Shown: in pieces, positions 19,026 to 31,654 of the stretch
Numbering within the stretch: the stretch's first letter is position 1
Layout: every line of letters starts with the position of its first letter
From: Monoplex corrugatus
Taxonomy: Eukaryota > Mollusca > Gastropoda > Littorinimorpha > Ranellidae
NCBI GenBank assembly: GCA_030674185.1
Contig: CM060307.1
Location: 62,677,153 to 62,741,152, forward strand
Length of the DNA stretch: 64,000 nt
Direction of reading: 5' to 3'
The notes under the pieces: model-generated
Told to the model about the DNA's origin: nothing
The model's database searches: none
What the model saw: the letters and a program-made list of their open reading frames with translations, nothing else
Translations under genes and position numbers: made by a program

Positions 19026-20653
19026 CACTACGCACAAAAAGTTAAGGATCACTTGCACAAAAATTCATAACTTTCAAAATAAGAAACCCAATGCGTTGAA
19101 GTTTGGCAAACATTTAATTCCATGCTTTAGTGATAACGATACACAATTGCCTTCAATTTCGAGGAATCGTTTGGTGTGTACATTTGATCAAAGTGGGTAT
19201 GTATAGAAATTTGATTTCCCAAAGTCATTGAAATCACAAGACAGGGCATTCTGATGCTCCCAAAAGTTCAGTAATGCGTGTAACCGCCATGGCTGTTCTG
19301 GCACTCGACGCAGCGAGTCCTCATCGAGTTGACCAGGTTGAAGATCCTCTGTGGAAGCGCCTGCCACTCAGCCTGCAGCATCTGGTAGAGGTGTTGGGCA
19401 TCCCTGGGAGGGGGGTGGTTGCTCCTCACTTTGCGATCCAGCTCATCCAGAGGTTCTCAATCGGGTTGAGATCGGGACTGCATGCTGGTCACTCCATTCT
19501 GTTGACTCCAGACTGCTGCAGGAAGTCGTTGACCACCCTTGCCCTGTGGGGGCGAGCGTTGTCATCCTGGTAGACAGCCGTCGGTCCCATCTGCTGCAGT
19601 GTAGGCACAGCCAGCGGTCGAAGGATCTCATCCCGGTATCGGAGGCCAGTCAGGTTACCCTGTACATGATACAAGGGTGTTCTGTGGTGAAGGCTGAAGG
19701 CCCCCCAGACCATTACAGAGCCTCCACCAAAGGCAACCTTTTCTTGGACAGTGGTGTCAATAAAGCGTTGCCCTGGGCGCCTCCAGACCCTCAGTCGGCC
19801 GTCGTTGTGGTTCATGGTGAAGCGTGATTCATCACTGAACAGGACCTGGGACCATTGCTGACGTGTCCACCTCACGTGACGTCTGCAGAAGGCGCGGCGT
19901 GCTGCCCTATGGGCTGGAGTTAAACGTGGCCGTACAGCTGGGCGACGAGAACGGAGGTTAAACCCATGAAGGCGGTTCCGTATGGTCTGCTGGCTGATGT
20001 TGATGTTAGTAGCCACCCTCAACTGCCTTCGAATGATGCTGGAAGAGGCTGTTCTTGTCTGCAGGGCTTGTCGTTCAATGAGACGATCTTCACGTGGGTT
20101 TGTCTTCTTCGGTCGACCAGATCTGCGTCTTTCATGGACCCTCCCAGTGGCTGTGAAGCGTTGAATCAGTCTGACAATGACCGAGATGGACACCTGAAGT
20201 CGCCTGGCCACTTCTCGCTTGGGAACACCATCTTGGAACCATGCAACAGCTCGTCCCCTCTCAAACTCGCTCAATTTTCGTCGTGGAGGCATTGTCAGAT
20301 CAGGCCTACTACTGGTGCAATGTCTTCTTATAAAGCCAAGCAAGAGACAGCATCTCACACATAAACAGCAGTGCTTGCACGTGCATAATGGTTTTTCCAT
20401 CTGGCTTGTGCAATGTGTTCAGGCAGAACGTCCAAAACAAGGTCCTTTTTCGCAAGTTTCCGCTTTTCCGTTTGCGGCCAAGCTCAGTAGTAGAGAATCC
20501 CGTGCAATTTTCGCACTAACACAACATCGCCCACTTACAGCTGAACAAGAATTCATAACAATTTGGCTGGACTGAGAAATAAATAACAGTAGCGAACTGA
20601 GTTTATTACGCACCTGTTTTCTCATAGTGATCCTTAACTTTTTGTGCGTAGCT
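19026..20653 (-). mobile_element. Tc1-like DNA transposon, decayed
   Basis: Bounded by TA at 19024-19025 and 20654-20655. The inverted ends share CTACGCACAAAAAGTTAAGG and continue to GATCAC. Length is about 1.63 kb, usual for Tc1-like elements. The transposase lies on the minus strand. Confidence 0.9.
19268..20292 (-). pseudogene. Tc1-like DDE transposase, inactivated
   Basis: Starts MPPRRKLSEFERGRAV. The N-terminal helix-turn-helix is AWFQDGVPKREVARRLQVS, followed by the GRPKK hook. Catalytic motifs are SDESRF, YQDDNARPHRA and, downstream, PDLNPIE. A tryptophan codon is changed to TGA after GVNRME (near 19489). A one-base loss follows a few codons later, before the DELDRK region. The frame then continues to HGGYTHY-stop at 19268. 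The protein would have bound the inverted ends and cut and pasted the element. One nonsense change plus one indel make it non-autonomous. Confidence 0.9.
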
Positions 20654-20655
20654 TA

Positions 20656-20880
20656 ATATAGCCCCAGTATGGCTCTGCGCAGTTGTCTGGACATAGTAAC
20701 TGGACCAAAGACATTGAATAGAGCATTGACATAAGTTGTTTGAGTGGTTGGCTCACCTGTAATAAACGTCATTTTATTTTCAGGGACTATGGCTTTGGGA
20801 TGCGCGTTATCAAGTACCACGTTTTCAAGGACCATGCCACGGGCCACTACTTAATGGGCCTTGGCCCGGATTTCTCTTAA
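20656..20880 (+). repeat. exon-like dispersed module, copy 1
   Basis: An intron-like 5' part (CAGTATGGCTCTGCGCAGTT) and an acceptor-like TTTATTTTCAG precede GGACTATGGCTTTGGG. The frame reads DYGFGMRVIKYHVFKDHATG. Homologous to 21150 and 33965. Confidence 0.55.
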
Positions 20881-21139
20881 AGGACACGTCAAGAGGAGCG
20901 ATATCTTCAGAAACAATGTGATTTACTTGTTGGTCATAGCTAAAAACATTATAGCTTAAAATAGAGATCGGTCATAGTTAAAAACTGAAATACAACATGC
21001 ACATTATAGCTTAAAATGGAGATCAGTAGATTCCATTGTATATGATTATACATAGGAGAAAGATTTTAAACTGCATTTTAAACTTAAAAGCCTATTAAAA
21101 AAGATATTTGTAAGATTAGTTTTTAACGTCATTTTGAAA

Positions 21140-21390
21140 CTCGGCCTTGTGAACGTGGTGTTGGCCCAGATATGGCTGTAGTAGTCAGCAGCTGGGCTAT
21201 GAGTAATATGAACTTGTCCGCCACAATGTTTATCAAAGTCTAGTCCAAGATACAGATTGGATATATTTCTGCATAGAAATAACCTTGAGTGGTCGGCTAA
21301 ACAGTAACAAACGTAACGGTATTTTTCAGGGACCATGGTTTTGAGGAGAACGTCACCAAAGGCCACGTTTTCAGGGATCATGCCAAGGGC
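21140..21390 (+). repeat. exon-like dispersed module, copy 2
   Basis: Same layout: GATATGGCTGTAGTAGTC, then GTATTTTTCAG|GGACCATGG. The frame reads DHGFEENVTKGHVFRDHAKG. It runs into a C-rich stretch at 21400. Confidence 0.55.
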
Positions 21391-23039
21391 AATCCCCCCC
21401 CCCCCTCTACATTTCCCCCATCGTTCTTTACTCCTCTCGCCACCCCCAGCTCATTCCCTTCATGCCCCCTCGTATTATTTTGAGAGATATCACACGTAGG
21501 CAGTTTCATTTGTGCTCTTTTTTTTGGTCCTATTTTCTACGCCATTTCGATGGCCACAGCAACGGGGACTTTTTTTTACAGTTTCCAGGCTATTTTTCCA
21601 TTCATCGTAATCCATTTTTCCAGCATCAATAGTTACCAGTAAATTGTAGAAATTACACATCTGACTAAAATGTGTATATGGAAAAGTATCAAAGCACATG
21701 ACGGAGATTGTTAATAAATGTAGGTGCAGCTTTGTATTCCTTATTTGAAGTGGTGATCACTTTGTACACGCAATATACTGCAATAAAAGCACAGAAGCAA
21801 ACACGGAAGTATGTTTGCTTAAGCAAACGACTGTTCTTATGTTCGCTCTACCAAACGCCTATTTTCCAACTATTTTGGTCAGTTAAGCAACAAAATCTGA
21901 ATTCTTTCTGATGAAACTTGAAACTGCTGTTACTACAACCGATCCAAGACAGTTTGAGATCATAAACATTCTACCGAAACGCATTTGTTACTGGTTAGAT
22001 TGAGACATAGGTTATACCGTGGAATCATTGAGTTGTCTCGCCAATTTCGTTCAGGCTATATTTTGGTTAGATCACGTAAATATTTATACCAGGTGGTTAT
22101 GGAGAAATAAGCACGTCATACAATTCGAACAGTTACGGTGGTACATTTATTACTGAAAAACAGCACTGCTTTTATATTAGTCATTGCATTCTCTCTTCGT
22201 CAAAGTTGCGAGTTGCCCTATCAGCATGTTTAAAATTAACGGTTTGCTTTTTCTATTTTTTTTTTCTGAAAAATGTTTATGCTTTTGTACACCAGGCCAT
22301 CATTTAAGCGTCTCCTTGTATGGTTTTTGTACCAATTTTTTGTTCGTCTTCATAGCCAAGTTCCATCTCTTGATGAAAGTGGCAAGGTTGTTTTTTTTCC
22401 AGTTCCTGCATGGTCAATTCGAGTTGTTGTCGACCATGCCTTCTGTCTGGTCCACTGGATAGAAGTGACATCACTGGATATGTGTTCAACTGTCAGGTCG
22501 TATTGATTGCAGAAGCAGGTTGGGGATGTTATTTTAAACTCATGCGGTTCAAGCGAGTTGAGGTTAAATAGGATCTTAGATTGAGATGCCATTGTAGAAT
22601 GTGATTTGAAACAGTTAAAGTTCTAAGCAAGACGTAATTTAACAAAGGGCAGAACACGAAAAGTAGATGTAGTAGACTAACGATCCCAGGACTGTGCTGC
22701 TGTTGAGAAAACGTAAAAAAAAGTTCCATTTTATAGTACCTTTTTCTAATTGCTAATGTCGGCAAGAAATCCAAATGAATTTTAACTAGTCCTCTCGAGT
22801 TTTTGTCTCGCATCCTTTAAAGGCTCAAGGCAGCGATTTTGAAAACTTGGAACTCAAAATGTTAATTTTGTAATATTCCAAGGGAGTGGATTCCAGTGCA
22901 GGCACATTGCCTTTACTGGGTCTGGTATTGTACAATGAGTACAGTATCTCTTAAAATCCATAGGATAGATATCTGCAGTCATGCTGGGCATCGTGAATGA
23001 AGATCTTTGTCATGATAATAATGGCCTTGCTAATCTTTT
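21391..23039. other. no gene recognised
   Basis: AT-rich. A C homopolymer at about 21395. No domain or splice model was found. Confidence 0.4.
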
Positions 23040-23250
23040 GTAACCAGGCGGAGTGTTGCTAGTTTCCACCCCGAAAGTGAGAGATTCTGGTCTGAACCAA
23101 CTTGCTACAGGCATTTTATTACCAGACTATCGGACCGTAGTGGTACTCTGGGTTCTAGTCGTTTGGGCGAGGTGATATTTATCCGAGTCGTGTACAGAAT
23201 GCACACACTGATGTAAACGACACCGACGAGTTATTTCTGGCAAAGTTCTG
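23040..23250 (+). mobile_element. diverged SINE-like repeat
   Basis: Recognisable phrases such as TACTCTGGGTTCTAGTCGTTT, a CAGAATGCACAC...GTAAACGACACC stretch and TCTGGCAAAGTTCTGTGAAC line up with the 15655 repeat. Confidence 0.5.
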
Positions 23251-24149
23251 TGAACAAGTATCTGTTTGCGGTGGTAGTGGGTATAGTGTGAGTGGCTTTA
23301 CTATTCCAGTGCAGCTAGATTCAACATTCGAGGTTTCTAAATTTGTATGGTGTAAGCAAGGGTTGTAAGACGATAAAAGTGTCGCCAAACAAAATTCATC
23401 TACCTCGATGAATCTTAAAGGCAGAGTTGCCAAGTATCCTCTGTATAAGGAAATAAAGGTGATTTTCAGTGTGCACACTACAGGTCTGCTTATTTTGATG
23501 GAGTTTTGAAAGAAGCGGGACGAATGAAATAATACACAGTATAATGTACCATTTGTTTTGAAATGTCGGTTAACTTTCCAGCTTCAGTGACAAATCTGCT
23601 AGCTGATCATTTCAACTGGATTTTATATAATGAAGTGTGTATCACGCGCCTGAGACTGATAAATTTCTTGACAGGAGTTGGCATCGTGTAGTGTGTATCA
23701 CATCCTTGAAATTGTGTAACGTGGACAATTGGAATCACGGTGGGCAGTATACATGCAGGGAGACGATTTTCTCTTGGATGTCACAACCTTGCTATTTCTG
23801 ATTTGCTCCTTGATTTTGGACGACATAGGTGGTAGTTCGGACGGGATATAGTGTATTCGGTGTTGGGTTGAGATTTTTGTTCCTCTTACTTTCACTAGAT
23901 ATTGAGTGATAGTCTTGGGGCTGAACCCCGTCCTTCAGATGAGATAGCTCTAAATGTTCAGCATGTGCCTAACGCTCAGAAAAACGTGGCAAAGGAGTAG
24001 ACGTTTTGCAAGCCAAGTGTATAGAGATGGTAATAGGCTTGCAATTGCAGTGCAGTTGGCTAACAATCGATAAAATACCGTATTCTATTATTGTATTAGT
24101 AATTTGCGTGCTTTAAGAGGATCCCTTAAAGAGGTCGGACGAAAACGGA
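23251..24149. other. no gene recognised
   Basis: Nothing supported. Confidence 0.4.
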
Positions 24150-27130
24150 CTTTGTTGATCATGTGAGGGTGGATTGAACTGGGTGAGATTAGGAATAAAG
24201 ATCCCATCCTGATATTTATGGAATCAGGTGAGGTAAGGTATTCTGGTGGTCTGAAGTGAGATTCCGAATAAAGGTTCTATCCTGGTATTTTTGGTATAAA
24301 GTGAGTTTAAAGGAAAAGTCCTTTTATTGTAGTTAGTCTGAAGTGAAATGAGGAGTAAGGGTCCTGGCCTGTGTAAGTATAAACCAGTATTGTGTGCACG
24401 TCCGTGCTGACACTATAGGTCTGGGGATCAATTTGTACAACTCACCCAACCTGATTGTACAATAAAATGAGCGACATGGACGGTTTCGTGTTCCTTAAGT
24501 TGATAATTTTAATGGATGGGTACAGAGCTGGAGGTATGTTTCAGTAATTATTTTCTTTTGACAGTTTGCACAAATGCATGCAACAGCCCTGAGGGGGCCC
24601 AGGGTATGTTGTATTGCGATGTGAAATTTGTGTTAAACATTTCAAACTTTGTGATTAAAGCAGTGACAGAATATAAAATAAAATGTTCAAAATAAAGATT
24701 GAAATGGTTTTGTGATCTCTGCTCTGTCACACATCCTTCAAAATGACATTTTAAATGAGTAATTTGGGAAAGACTGGTTTAGTGTGTCATGTAGGACGTG
24801 AGATGTATCGCATTTAATCGATAGGACAGTTTCCCTACCTCTTGAAAACAAAGTGGTGTTGATCATGTGAGGGTGGATTGAACTGGTTAAAGTCAAGTTA
24901 CCATTCTGTAGAACTTAAAAGGTTCTGACCTGTCATACTTGGTAAAACCTAAACTTGGGAATATAGGTCCTGTTTTGGTGGTTTTGGTATAAAGTAAGCT
25001 TAGGAGTGAAGGCCCAGGCCTGGTATGTTTTGTATCAAGCTAAACGTAGGTAGAAGGGTCCTGTTGTAATGATTTTGGGAAAACCTTGGTATTAGGAATT
25101 AAAATATTCTAGTGTTTGGGGATGGGGAATAAAGTGAGATTAGTAATATTGTCCTGTCATTGCATTTTTGGTCTACAGTGAGAATAAAATTCCTATCCTG
25201 GTATTTCTTTTCTCTAAAGTGATATTTTGGTTTGAAGTGAGATTAGGAATAAAAAGTCCATCATGGTAATGTCGGTGCCAAGTGAGATTACGGTTAAAGG
25301 CTCTGTTTTGGTCTTGGGTGAGATTATGAATAAAGATCCCATCCTGATTTAGTCTAAAGTGAGATTCGGAATAAAGGTCCTATACTGGTATTTTTGGAAT
25401 AAGGTGAGATAAGGTATTCTGGTGGTCTTAAGTGAGATTCCGAATAAAAGTTCTGTTCCTGGTATTTTTGGTATGAAGTGAGGTTAAAGAAAAAGTCCCT
25501 TTATTGTAGTTCAGTCTGAAGTAAAACGAGGAGTAAAGGTCCTGGCCTGTTGAAGTATAAGCCAGTATTGTGTCCACGTCCGTGCTGACACTACAAGTCT
25601 GAGGAACAATTTGTACAACTCGTCCAACTTGTACAATAAAATGAGCGACATGGACGGTTTCGTGTTTCTTAAGTTGATAATTTTAATGGATGGGTACAGA
25701 GCTGGAGGTATCACATGTTTCAGGAATTATTGTCTTTTGACAGTTTGCACAAATGCATGCAACAGCCCTGAGGGGCCCAGGGTATGTTGTATTGCGATGT
25801 GAAATTTGTGTTAGACAATTCAAACTTTGTGATTTAAATGTGTACAGCATTTAACTGCTTATATAGCAGTGACAGAATATAAAATAAAATGTTCAAAATT
25901 AAGATTGAAATGGTTTTGTGATCTCTGCTCTGTCACGCATCCTTCAAAATGACATTTTAAATGAGTAATTTGGGAAAGGACTGTTGTTTAGTGTGTCCAT
26001 GTAGGACGTGAGATGTATCGCGTTCAATCGATAGGACAGTTTACCTAACTCTTGAAAACAAGGTGTTGATCATGTGAGGGTGGATTGAACTGGTTAAAGT
26101 CAAGTTATCATTCTGTAGAACTTAAAAGGTTCTGACCTGTCATACTTGGTATAACGTAAACTTGGGACTAAAGGTCATGTCTTGATTTTGGTATAAAGTG
26201 AGCTTAGGAATGAGGCCCAGGCCTGGTATGTTTTATATAAAGCTAAACTTAGGTAGAAGTGTCCTGTTGTAAAGATTTTGGGAAAAAGTGGGATTAGGAA
26301 TTAAAATATTTGGTGTTTGGGGGAATGATGTGAGATTGGTAATAATTGTCCTGTCATTGTATTGTTGGTCTACAGTGAGATGAAAATTCTTATCCTGGTA
26401 TTTCGTTATCTAAAGTGATTATAAAACAAAATTCTACCCTGATATTTTGGTTTTAAACGAGATTAGGAATAAAAAGTCCATCATGGTAATGTCTGTGCAA
26501 AGTGAGATTACGGTTAAAGGTTCTGTTTTGGTAATGGGTGAGAATAGGAATAAAGATCCCATCCTGATTTGGAATAAGGTAGATGAGGTATTCTGGAGGT
26601 CTGAAGTGAGATTCCGAATAAAGGTTCTATCCTGGTATTTTTGGTATAAAGTGAGGTTAAAGAGAAAGTCCCTTTATTGTAGTTCAATCTGAAGTGAAAG
26701 GAGGAGTAAAGGTCCTGGCCTGTTGAAGTATAAACCAGTATTGTGTACACGTCCGTGCTGACATAAGGTCTGAGGAAGAATTTGTACAAGTCGTCGGAAC
26801 CTGATTGTACAATAAAATGAGCGACATGGACGGTTTTGTGTTCCTTACGTTAATTGTAATGGATGGGTACAGAGCTGGAGGTATCACACGTTTCAGTAAT
26901 TACTGCCTTTTGACAGTTTGCACAAATGCATGCAACAGCCTTGAGGGGGCCCAGGGTATATGTTGTATTGCTGATGTAAAATTTTGTGTTAAAAAATTAA
27001 AACTTTGTGATTTAAATGTGTACAGCATTTAACTGCTTATAAAGCAGTGGTAGAATAAAAAAAATGAAATGTTCAAAATAAAGATTGAAATGGTTTTGTG
27101 ATCTGTGCTGTCACATCTTCAGAATGACGT
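24150..27130 (+). repeat. tandem array of about 1.17-kb units with internal about 45-50-bp repeats
   Basis: The landmark ATGAGCGACATGGACGGTTT occurs at 24467, 25641 and 26817 (spacings 1174 and 1176). Each unit has a fixed block (GATGGGTACAGAGCTGGAGG, GCAACAGCCCTGAGGGG, a CTGTCAC...ATCCTTCAAAATGAC phrase) and a block of degenerate motifs of the form GTGAGATTAGGAATAAAGG plus TCCTGGTATTTTTGG. Short open frames starting at the landmark are not supported as genes. The fixed block has single diverged relatives at 39320 and in part at 36890. Confidence 0.85.
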
Positions 27131-27855
27131 TTTAAATGAGTAATTTGGGAAAGGCTGTTTGGTTTAGAGTGTCCGTCTAGCACGTGAGATTTCTTGCGTT
27201 CCTATTTCTTGATAGGACAGTTTCCTACTTCAAGACCAGGTGGTAGCATGACTGCTGGCCTAATGGATAATTCAGGGTCTCATGTGGAGGGTATACTTAG
27301 AGCACATATGCTTTTACCATATAAAAAGACGGGAAAGAATTTCTACACTGGGACATGGGGAGGAGGGAAAACATGGAATTGGCCATATACGCTGACTTCA
27401 GTGAGTAGGTAATTTTCTATGAAATTTATGACAAAAATCGATTTCATACGTAAACGATCAGTGGAAGTGACATTGCTTAGTTTCCTCTGTTCAAGGGACC
27501 AGTGTTTCCACATGGAATGATGAATGATCAGCAAAGATTTGTTACTTGGACTCGGACTATATCACCTTTAGTATCACTGCCTACTTGATACGCTGGATCG
27601 TCTTTATATTAAACGGTGATAAGTTGGATTTCTGTTTGGTAAATTTACATTTGCGTTGCAACAATTTGCATTTTTGGCTCCAGGGAAATGTGCTTCTGTT
27701 CGTTTTACTGGCCAAGACGGGACCTTTGCCTCAAGTGTTTTCCTGTTCTCGACAGGAATTTTTTTTAAATCGTAGACTCCGTGTAGAATTATAAGCGAAT
27801 CGACTAGTTTTGTTTTTCGTTATAACGTGTTTTTTTCTTACAGAAAGTTTGCCCC
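27131..27855. other. partial unit and unassigned sequence
   Basis: 27160-27310 has a tRNA-like GGTTTAGAGTGTCCGTCTAG phrase related to 39720. The rest is unassigned. Confidence 0.4.
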
Positions 27856-28030
27856 AAAGTTTGGTTGAAGCTGGTTGAATGACACGGCGGTATAATTTGT
27901 CGTAATTTTCGTAGCTTGCAGCGAAGAAGTTAGCTTTTCTGGTCTTTCCAGGTTGGATATTAGCTTTTCTGGTCTTTTCAGGTTGGATACCTTTTCCAGA
28001 ATTGTTAAAGGTAGCAGCAACCTTTCTCTG
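27856..28030 (+). repeat. dispersed repeat shared with 41728
   Basis: GTTGAAGCTGGTTGAATGAC and ACGGCGGTATAATTT match 41732-41767 closely. A TTAGCTTTTCTGGTCTTT phrase is tandemly duplicated inside. Confidence 0.6.
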
Positions 28031-28630
28031 AGCAGTCAGGTAGGCTTTGAATAAGAATTATAATCATCAATTTCAGTTTCTCAAGATGTCCTCTCCGCGC
28101 TCGGAACGATTTCATATGCACTAACGTCACAGATGCTATGTGTATGGTAATCATGGCACAGGCCTTAAACCTGCACGTAAACCTATGAGCTGGCCAGGTC
28201 CACAGGCCCTACCTAGCCTGTTTTACTAGTATAAAAAATACTACCTTTGGAATAGTATTGGGTATATGTAAATGACATGTCTTATAGGAAAAGAACATAT
28301 ATAAAGTAAAGGTCTGAATCACAACACAAAAGATAGCATAAAGTCGTCTAACATGAAGAAAACCCCCCACCCGGTTAATGCACTGAGCCTTAGCTGCCTG
28401 TCAACAAAGTGAAATTCCCTTAATCATAGCCCCGCAGTCTGTCGTTCACTTCCGAGGGAGGAAAAAGGGAAATAAGTGTGCAAGTAATGTAACAAAGTAA
28501 ATAAATGAAAGATAAAGGAGTATGTTGTTAAATAAGAAGTGAGAAACAACAAATAACGGTAAATACATGTATATACTCGTACGCCCGGACTGGGACACGC
28601 GTATAGGTAGACACGTGTGACAAATTTGGA
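28031..28630. other. no gene recognised
   Basis: Nothing supported. Confidence 0.4.
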
Positions 28631-28639
28631 CAATACAAT

Positions 28640-29760
28640 CAACGGACGGCCCACATACACCGACGGTGCTCGTTCTCCATTTGTCTTTTCCTTTCTTCAC
28701 TTTTCCTTTGTTTGTTCAAGGAAAAGCACAAACACTTGCCATTCCACGCTGTAAGAGTCTGTCCTGTTACTTTTGAGATAACATCAATGTTAGTCTGATT
28801 GATAGCTCCTGGTTTTCCTTTCAAAGATTTGCGGCCACTTTTTCTATTCCTTTTTTGGGTAAAACGTTCGATGGTATAATGACGCATTTTTTTTGTTAGA
28901 GACGGTACTATTTTGAGCGTTTTAGGACCTCAGACTTTCCCGGACGGAGAATGTTTGTTGTAGTGGCATTGCCAGCAAGTTTATCGGCACGTTCATTTCT
29001 CTTAATACCGGCGTGTCCAGGGCAGTAGCTACACGTGAGATTTTGTGGGTAGATGCTGCTCATTGCTTTGTACCATTCTGGGGCCCCTACACCATTTTGC
29101 ACTTTTTGAACTAGATTCATCGAGTGAGTTAGGATGAAGGTTCGACTTTCATTTCATCACCCAGTGAGTTTCTATTGTTGGACTAGAGATTGTGATATCT
29201 TGCGTTTTCTTCATGTATGGTGTTGACATTGTTTGACAGTGAAGCCCCATTGATTTGTTATTGGTGACCGAGCCATCCGTGTATACGATTACATCTTGGG
29301 TTGCAACGTGGTTGCTCCATGAATAGCTGAATTTCTGCATCCGTTTTCCCTTCTGGCCATTCGCGACAGTGTCTCCCTATAATTTTGGGTATGATAGTTT
29401 TGTACAGATTTTTGACGTGGTTTGAATGTCTTGCTCATTCCTTTGTACCTCGAGTTCAGTCAGTTGACACACATTGCTGAATGGAGTCTTGTGCCTGTAC
29501 AATGCATGATTTTCCACGTTGGCGTCTGTTGCCTTTTGCTGTTCGATCATTTCGTAAAGTGGTTTTCCAGTGCCCTGAAACATGCATTTACTTCCATTTT
29601 GTGTCTAGACTGTACTGAAGAAAAGTTAAGCAGGCATCACATAGTCTCCGTGGGTGTATCTTTTTTGTAGTTCAGATAACTCTAATTGCTCAGTTTTGTC
29701 TTCTAGTTTTCGTAGCGGTATAGTCGCTTTTGTTGACAACCGACTCTTCTACAAGACAGG
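28640..29760 (-). mobile_element. RNase H-type LINE, 3' part
   Basis: Minus-strand frames, 5' to 3': a thumb-proximal stretch resembling KKDTPTETM, RHKMEVNACFRALEN, then the RNase H domain starting VIVYTDGSVTNNKS (catalytic Asp in YTDGS), CPGHAGIKRNERADKLAG, and the C-terminal NQTNIDVISKVTGQTL. This order matches I-like LINEs with a C-terminal RNase H domain. Stops and shifts are frequent, so the copy is dead. Confidence 0.75.
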
Positions 29761-29819
29761 TAAGACGGCATGAAAAACGGTTCAAGAATAGTTAACATAG
29801 ATCAGTGATGTCAAGAGAC

Positions 29820-30150
29820 CGTATCGGCAATTAACCCCACCACAGCGCAGGTACTTTCTCTATACAATTGACAACAAACGAGCGAATGAAAACATTTCAC
29901 CAGTTACGTTCAGAAGAACCGAACAACTTGCGCTACCTTGGCATCAGTTTTGATAGAATGCTAACCGTCAGAAAACATGGAAACCATTGTACTCAAATGT
30001 AAAGTCCTTTAAATCCTGAGAACGATGGCGGCTAAAGGCATTGAACAACGTAGCCTATTTCAGCCATACCAAGCTGTAATTCTCGTCATCGATTATGGAC
30101 TGGACTTCACTACGTCATCACAAACTTGCATAATCGGATTAATCCTCATA
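29820..30150 (+). mobile_element. inverted 5' part of the same RNase H-type LINE
   Basis: Plus-strand frames read EQLRYLGISFDRML, then MAAKGIEQRSLFQPYQAVI and DYGLDFTTSSQTNL. This is the segment that should lie just upstream of the 28640-29760 piece in an intact element, but it is inverted relative to it. Confidence 0.65.
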
Positions 30151-30329
30151 CCACGACCATCACGGTCAACGAGGGATTTAGGGACGACGCAACAGATAGG
30201 ATTCTTTAGTTGTCTGATGTGTAGCTTACTGATATCAGTTCATATTTGTCACCGAGCTTATCTTTTGTATCATGGCGATGAAAGATGGACTTTGGATAGT
30301 TGCCTGAAATCCTGGACGGCAAAGTTCAG

Positions 30330-31620
30330 ACGAGACTCTTGGTGACCTCATCAAGATCAGACGAGTAGTACCACAAGGGGGCGCCATTACACAACGCTAT
30401 TTCTTATAGTCATTAACGATAATGCAGAGACTGGGGCTTTCTGCACATACAGACGACTTTGCGGCTTTGAGCGCTGCAGAAAATCTGTCGACGTCAGCTG
30501 ACAATGTACAAGTAGGTCTCAGTATTAAAAATTGGCAAAGGATTCATATGTCACTACTAGTGCCAACCAGCAAAACTGTAGCCACCTGTTCCCAACAATA
30601 AAGCAAGCTGAATTTTTTCACTGTTGACAAGAAATGATAACGGCAGGCATTATACCACCTACACGCTTGGCAAACGGACTTTTGGAATAAGTTCATAGCG
30701 ATCAAGAGCAAAAAAACCCCAGCCCCCTACAAAAAGGCTCATCAGATGTATACCGCTGTCGGGTCTGTGATGGAGAATAGACCGACTGCCTGGGCTACTG
30801 CTCTTAAGATCGGTACAAAACTCCCAAGATCCAGAATGAGGATTATCACAAGTAGAATGAAAGCCACTCCCGTCAACGCCACGGAGGAGACCACAAAATT
30901 TATCCATTGAATCCTGAGGAAGGGTTTACTTCATAATGAACAACTTAAGACTTAATGTCTCGCCATACACATGAACATGTAGCTAATCAAAGCCCGCGTC
31001 ATAAAGAACAGCGCAAGGCACCCGTGGGAAAAATAATGCTCAGATACTATTTGCAAATGAAGTAGATTGTCTTCACAATGCAGAAGGCCGGAACATCATA
31101 CAATCTTACATTTGTCACGAAAGTCTCACGAATTCTAAACAGAGTAGCCAGCCAGCCAAAAGCAGCCGTAAAGACGCTCGCTCTAGAAATGCTTGGTGAT
31201 GCCTACAGCAGATCGGTGCGGACGCTTTGTCTTCACAGATTGTGCAGTAGATGGAGCTGTGTGAAGAATGAAAGCAGAGGGATCTTGTATCGTGATGGAA
31301 GGACAGTAAAGGTCCATCCCCACGGGACAGTTTTCCACCATGTACAGGGCAGAAGAGACGGCTGTGTTTTAAGCATCAGAATAAAAACCAGTAGTTCTCC
31401 AAACATCCAAAGTTTTCTTCTTAGACTGCACTTGCCGGCTGACCGTTTTACAAGATTTAATTTGAAAAACGATAGAGCATCCACTGTCGCTAACAGTGCT
31501 TATTAACCGATTTACCGTGTACTAAGAACAGACCTATTACGCATCATGCCAGTAGCAATGCAGTGAACTCCTGCCCACTTTGATTGTGGAGAAACGAGCA
31601 GATAGATACATATATCATCT
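30330..31620 (+). mobile_element. second RNase H-type LINE, RT core to RNase H, decayed
   Basis: In order: LIKIRRVVPQGG (RT motif B side), a decayed HTDDFAALSAAENLST (motif C), TSKTVATC (thumb), and near 31170-31600 LALEMLGDAYS, an RNase H-like TLCFTDCAVDGAV, TMYRAEETAVF and FFLDCTCRLTVLQDL. The family differs from the previous copy. Many stops. Confidence 0.6.
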
Positions 31621-31654
31621 GAGGCAGAAAAAAAGGAGTTGGCACCGGGATTAA

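Noticed and set aside
24467..26890. Short ORFs starting at the landmark ATGAGCGACATGGACGG
   Set aside because: They repeat in each tandem unit but differ by frame-changing indels and have no recognisable domain.
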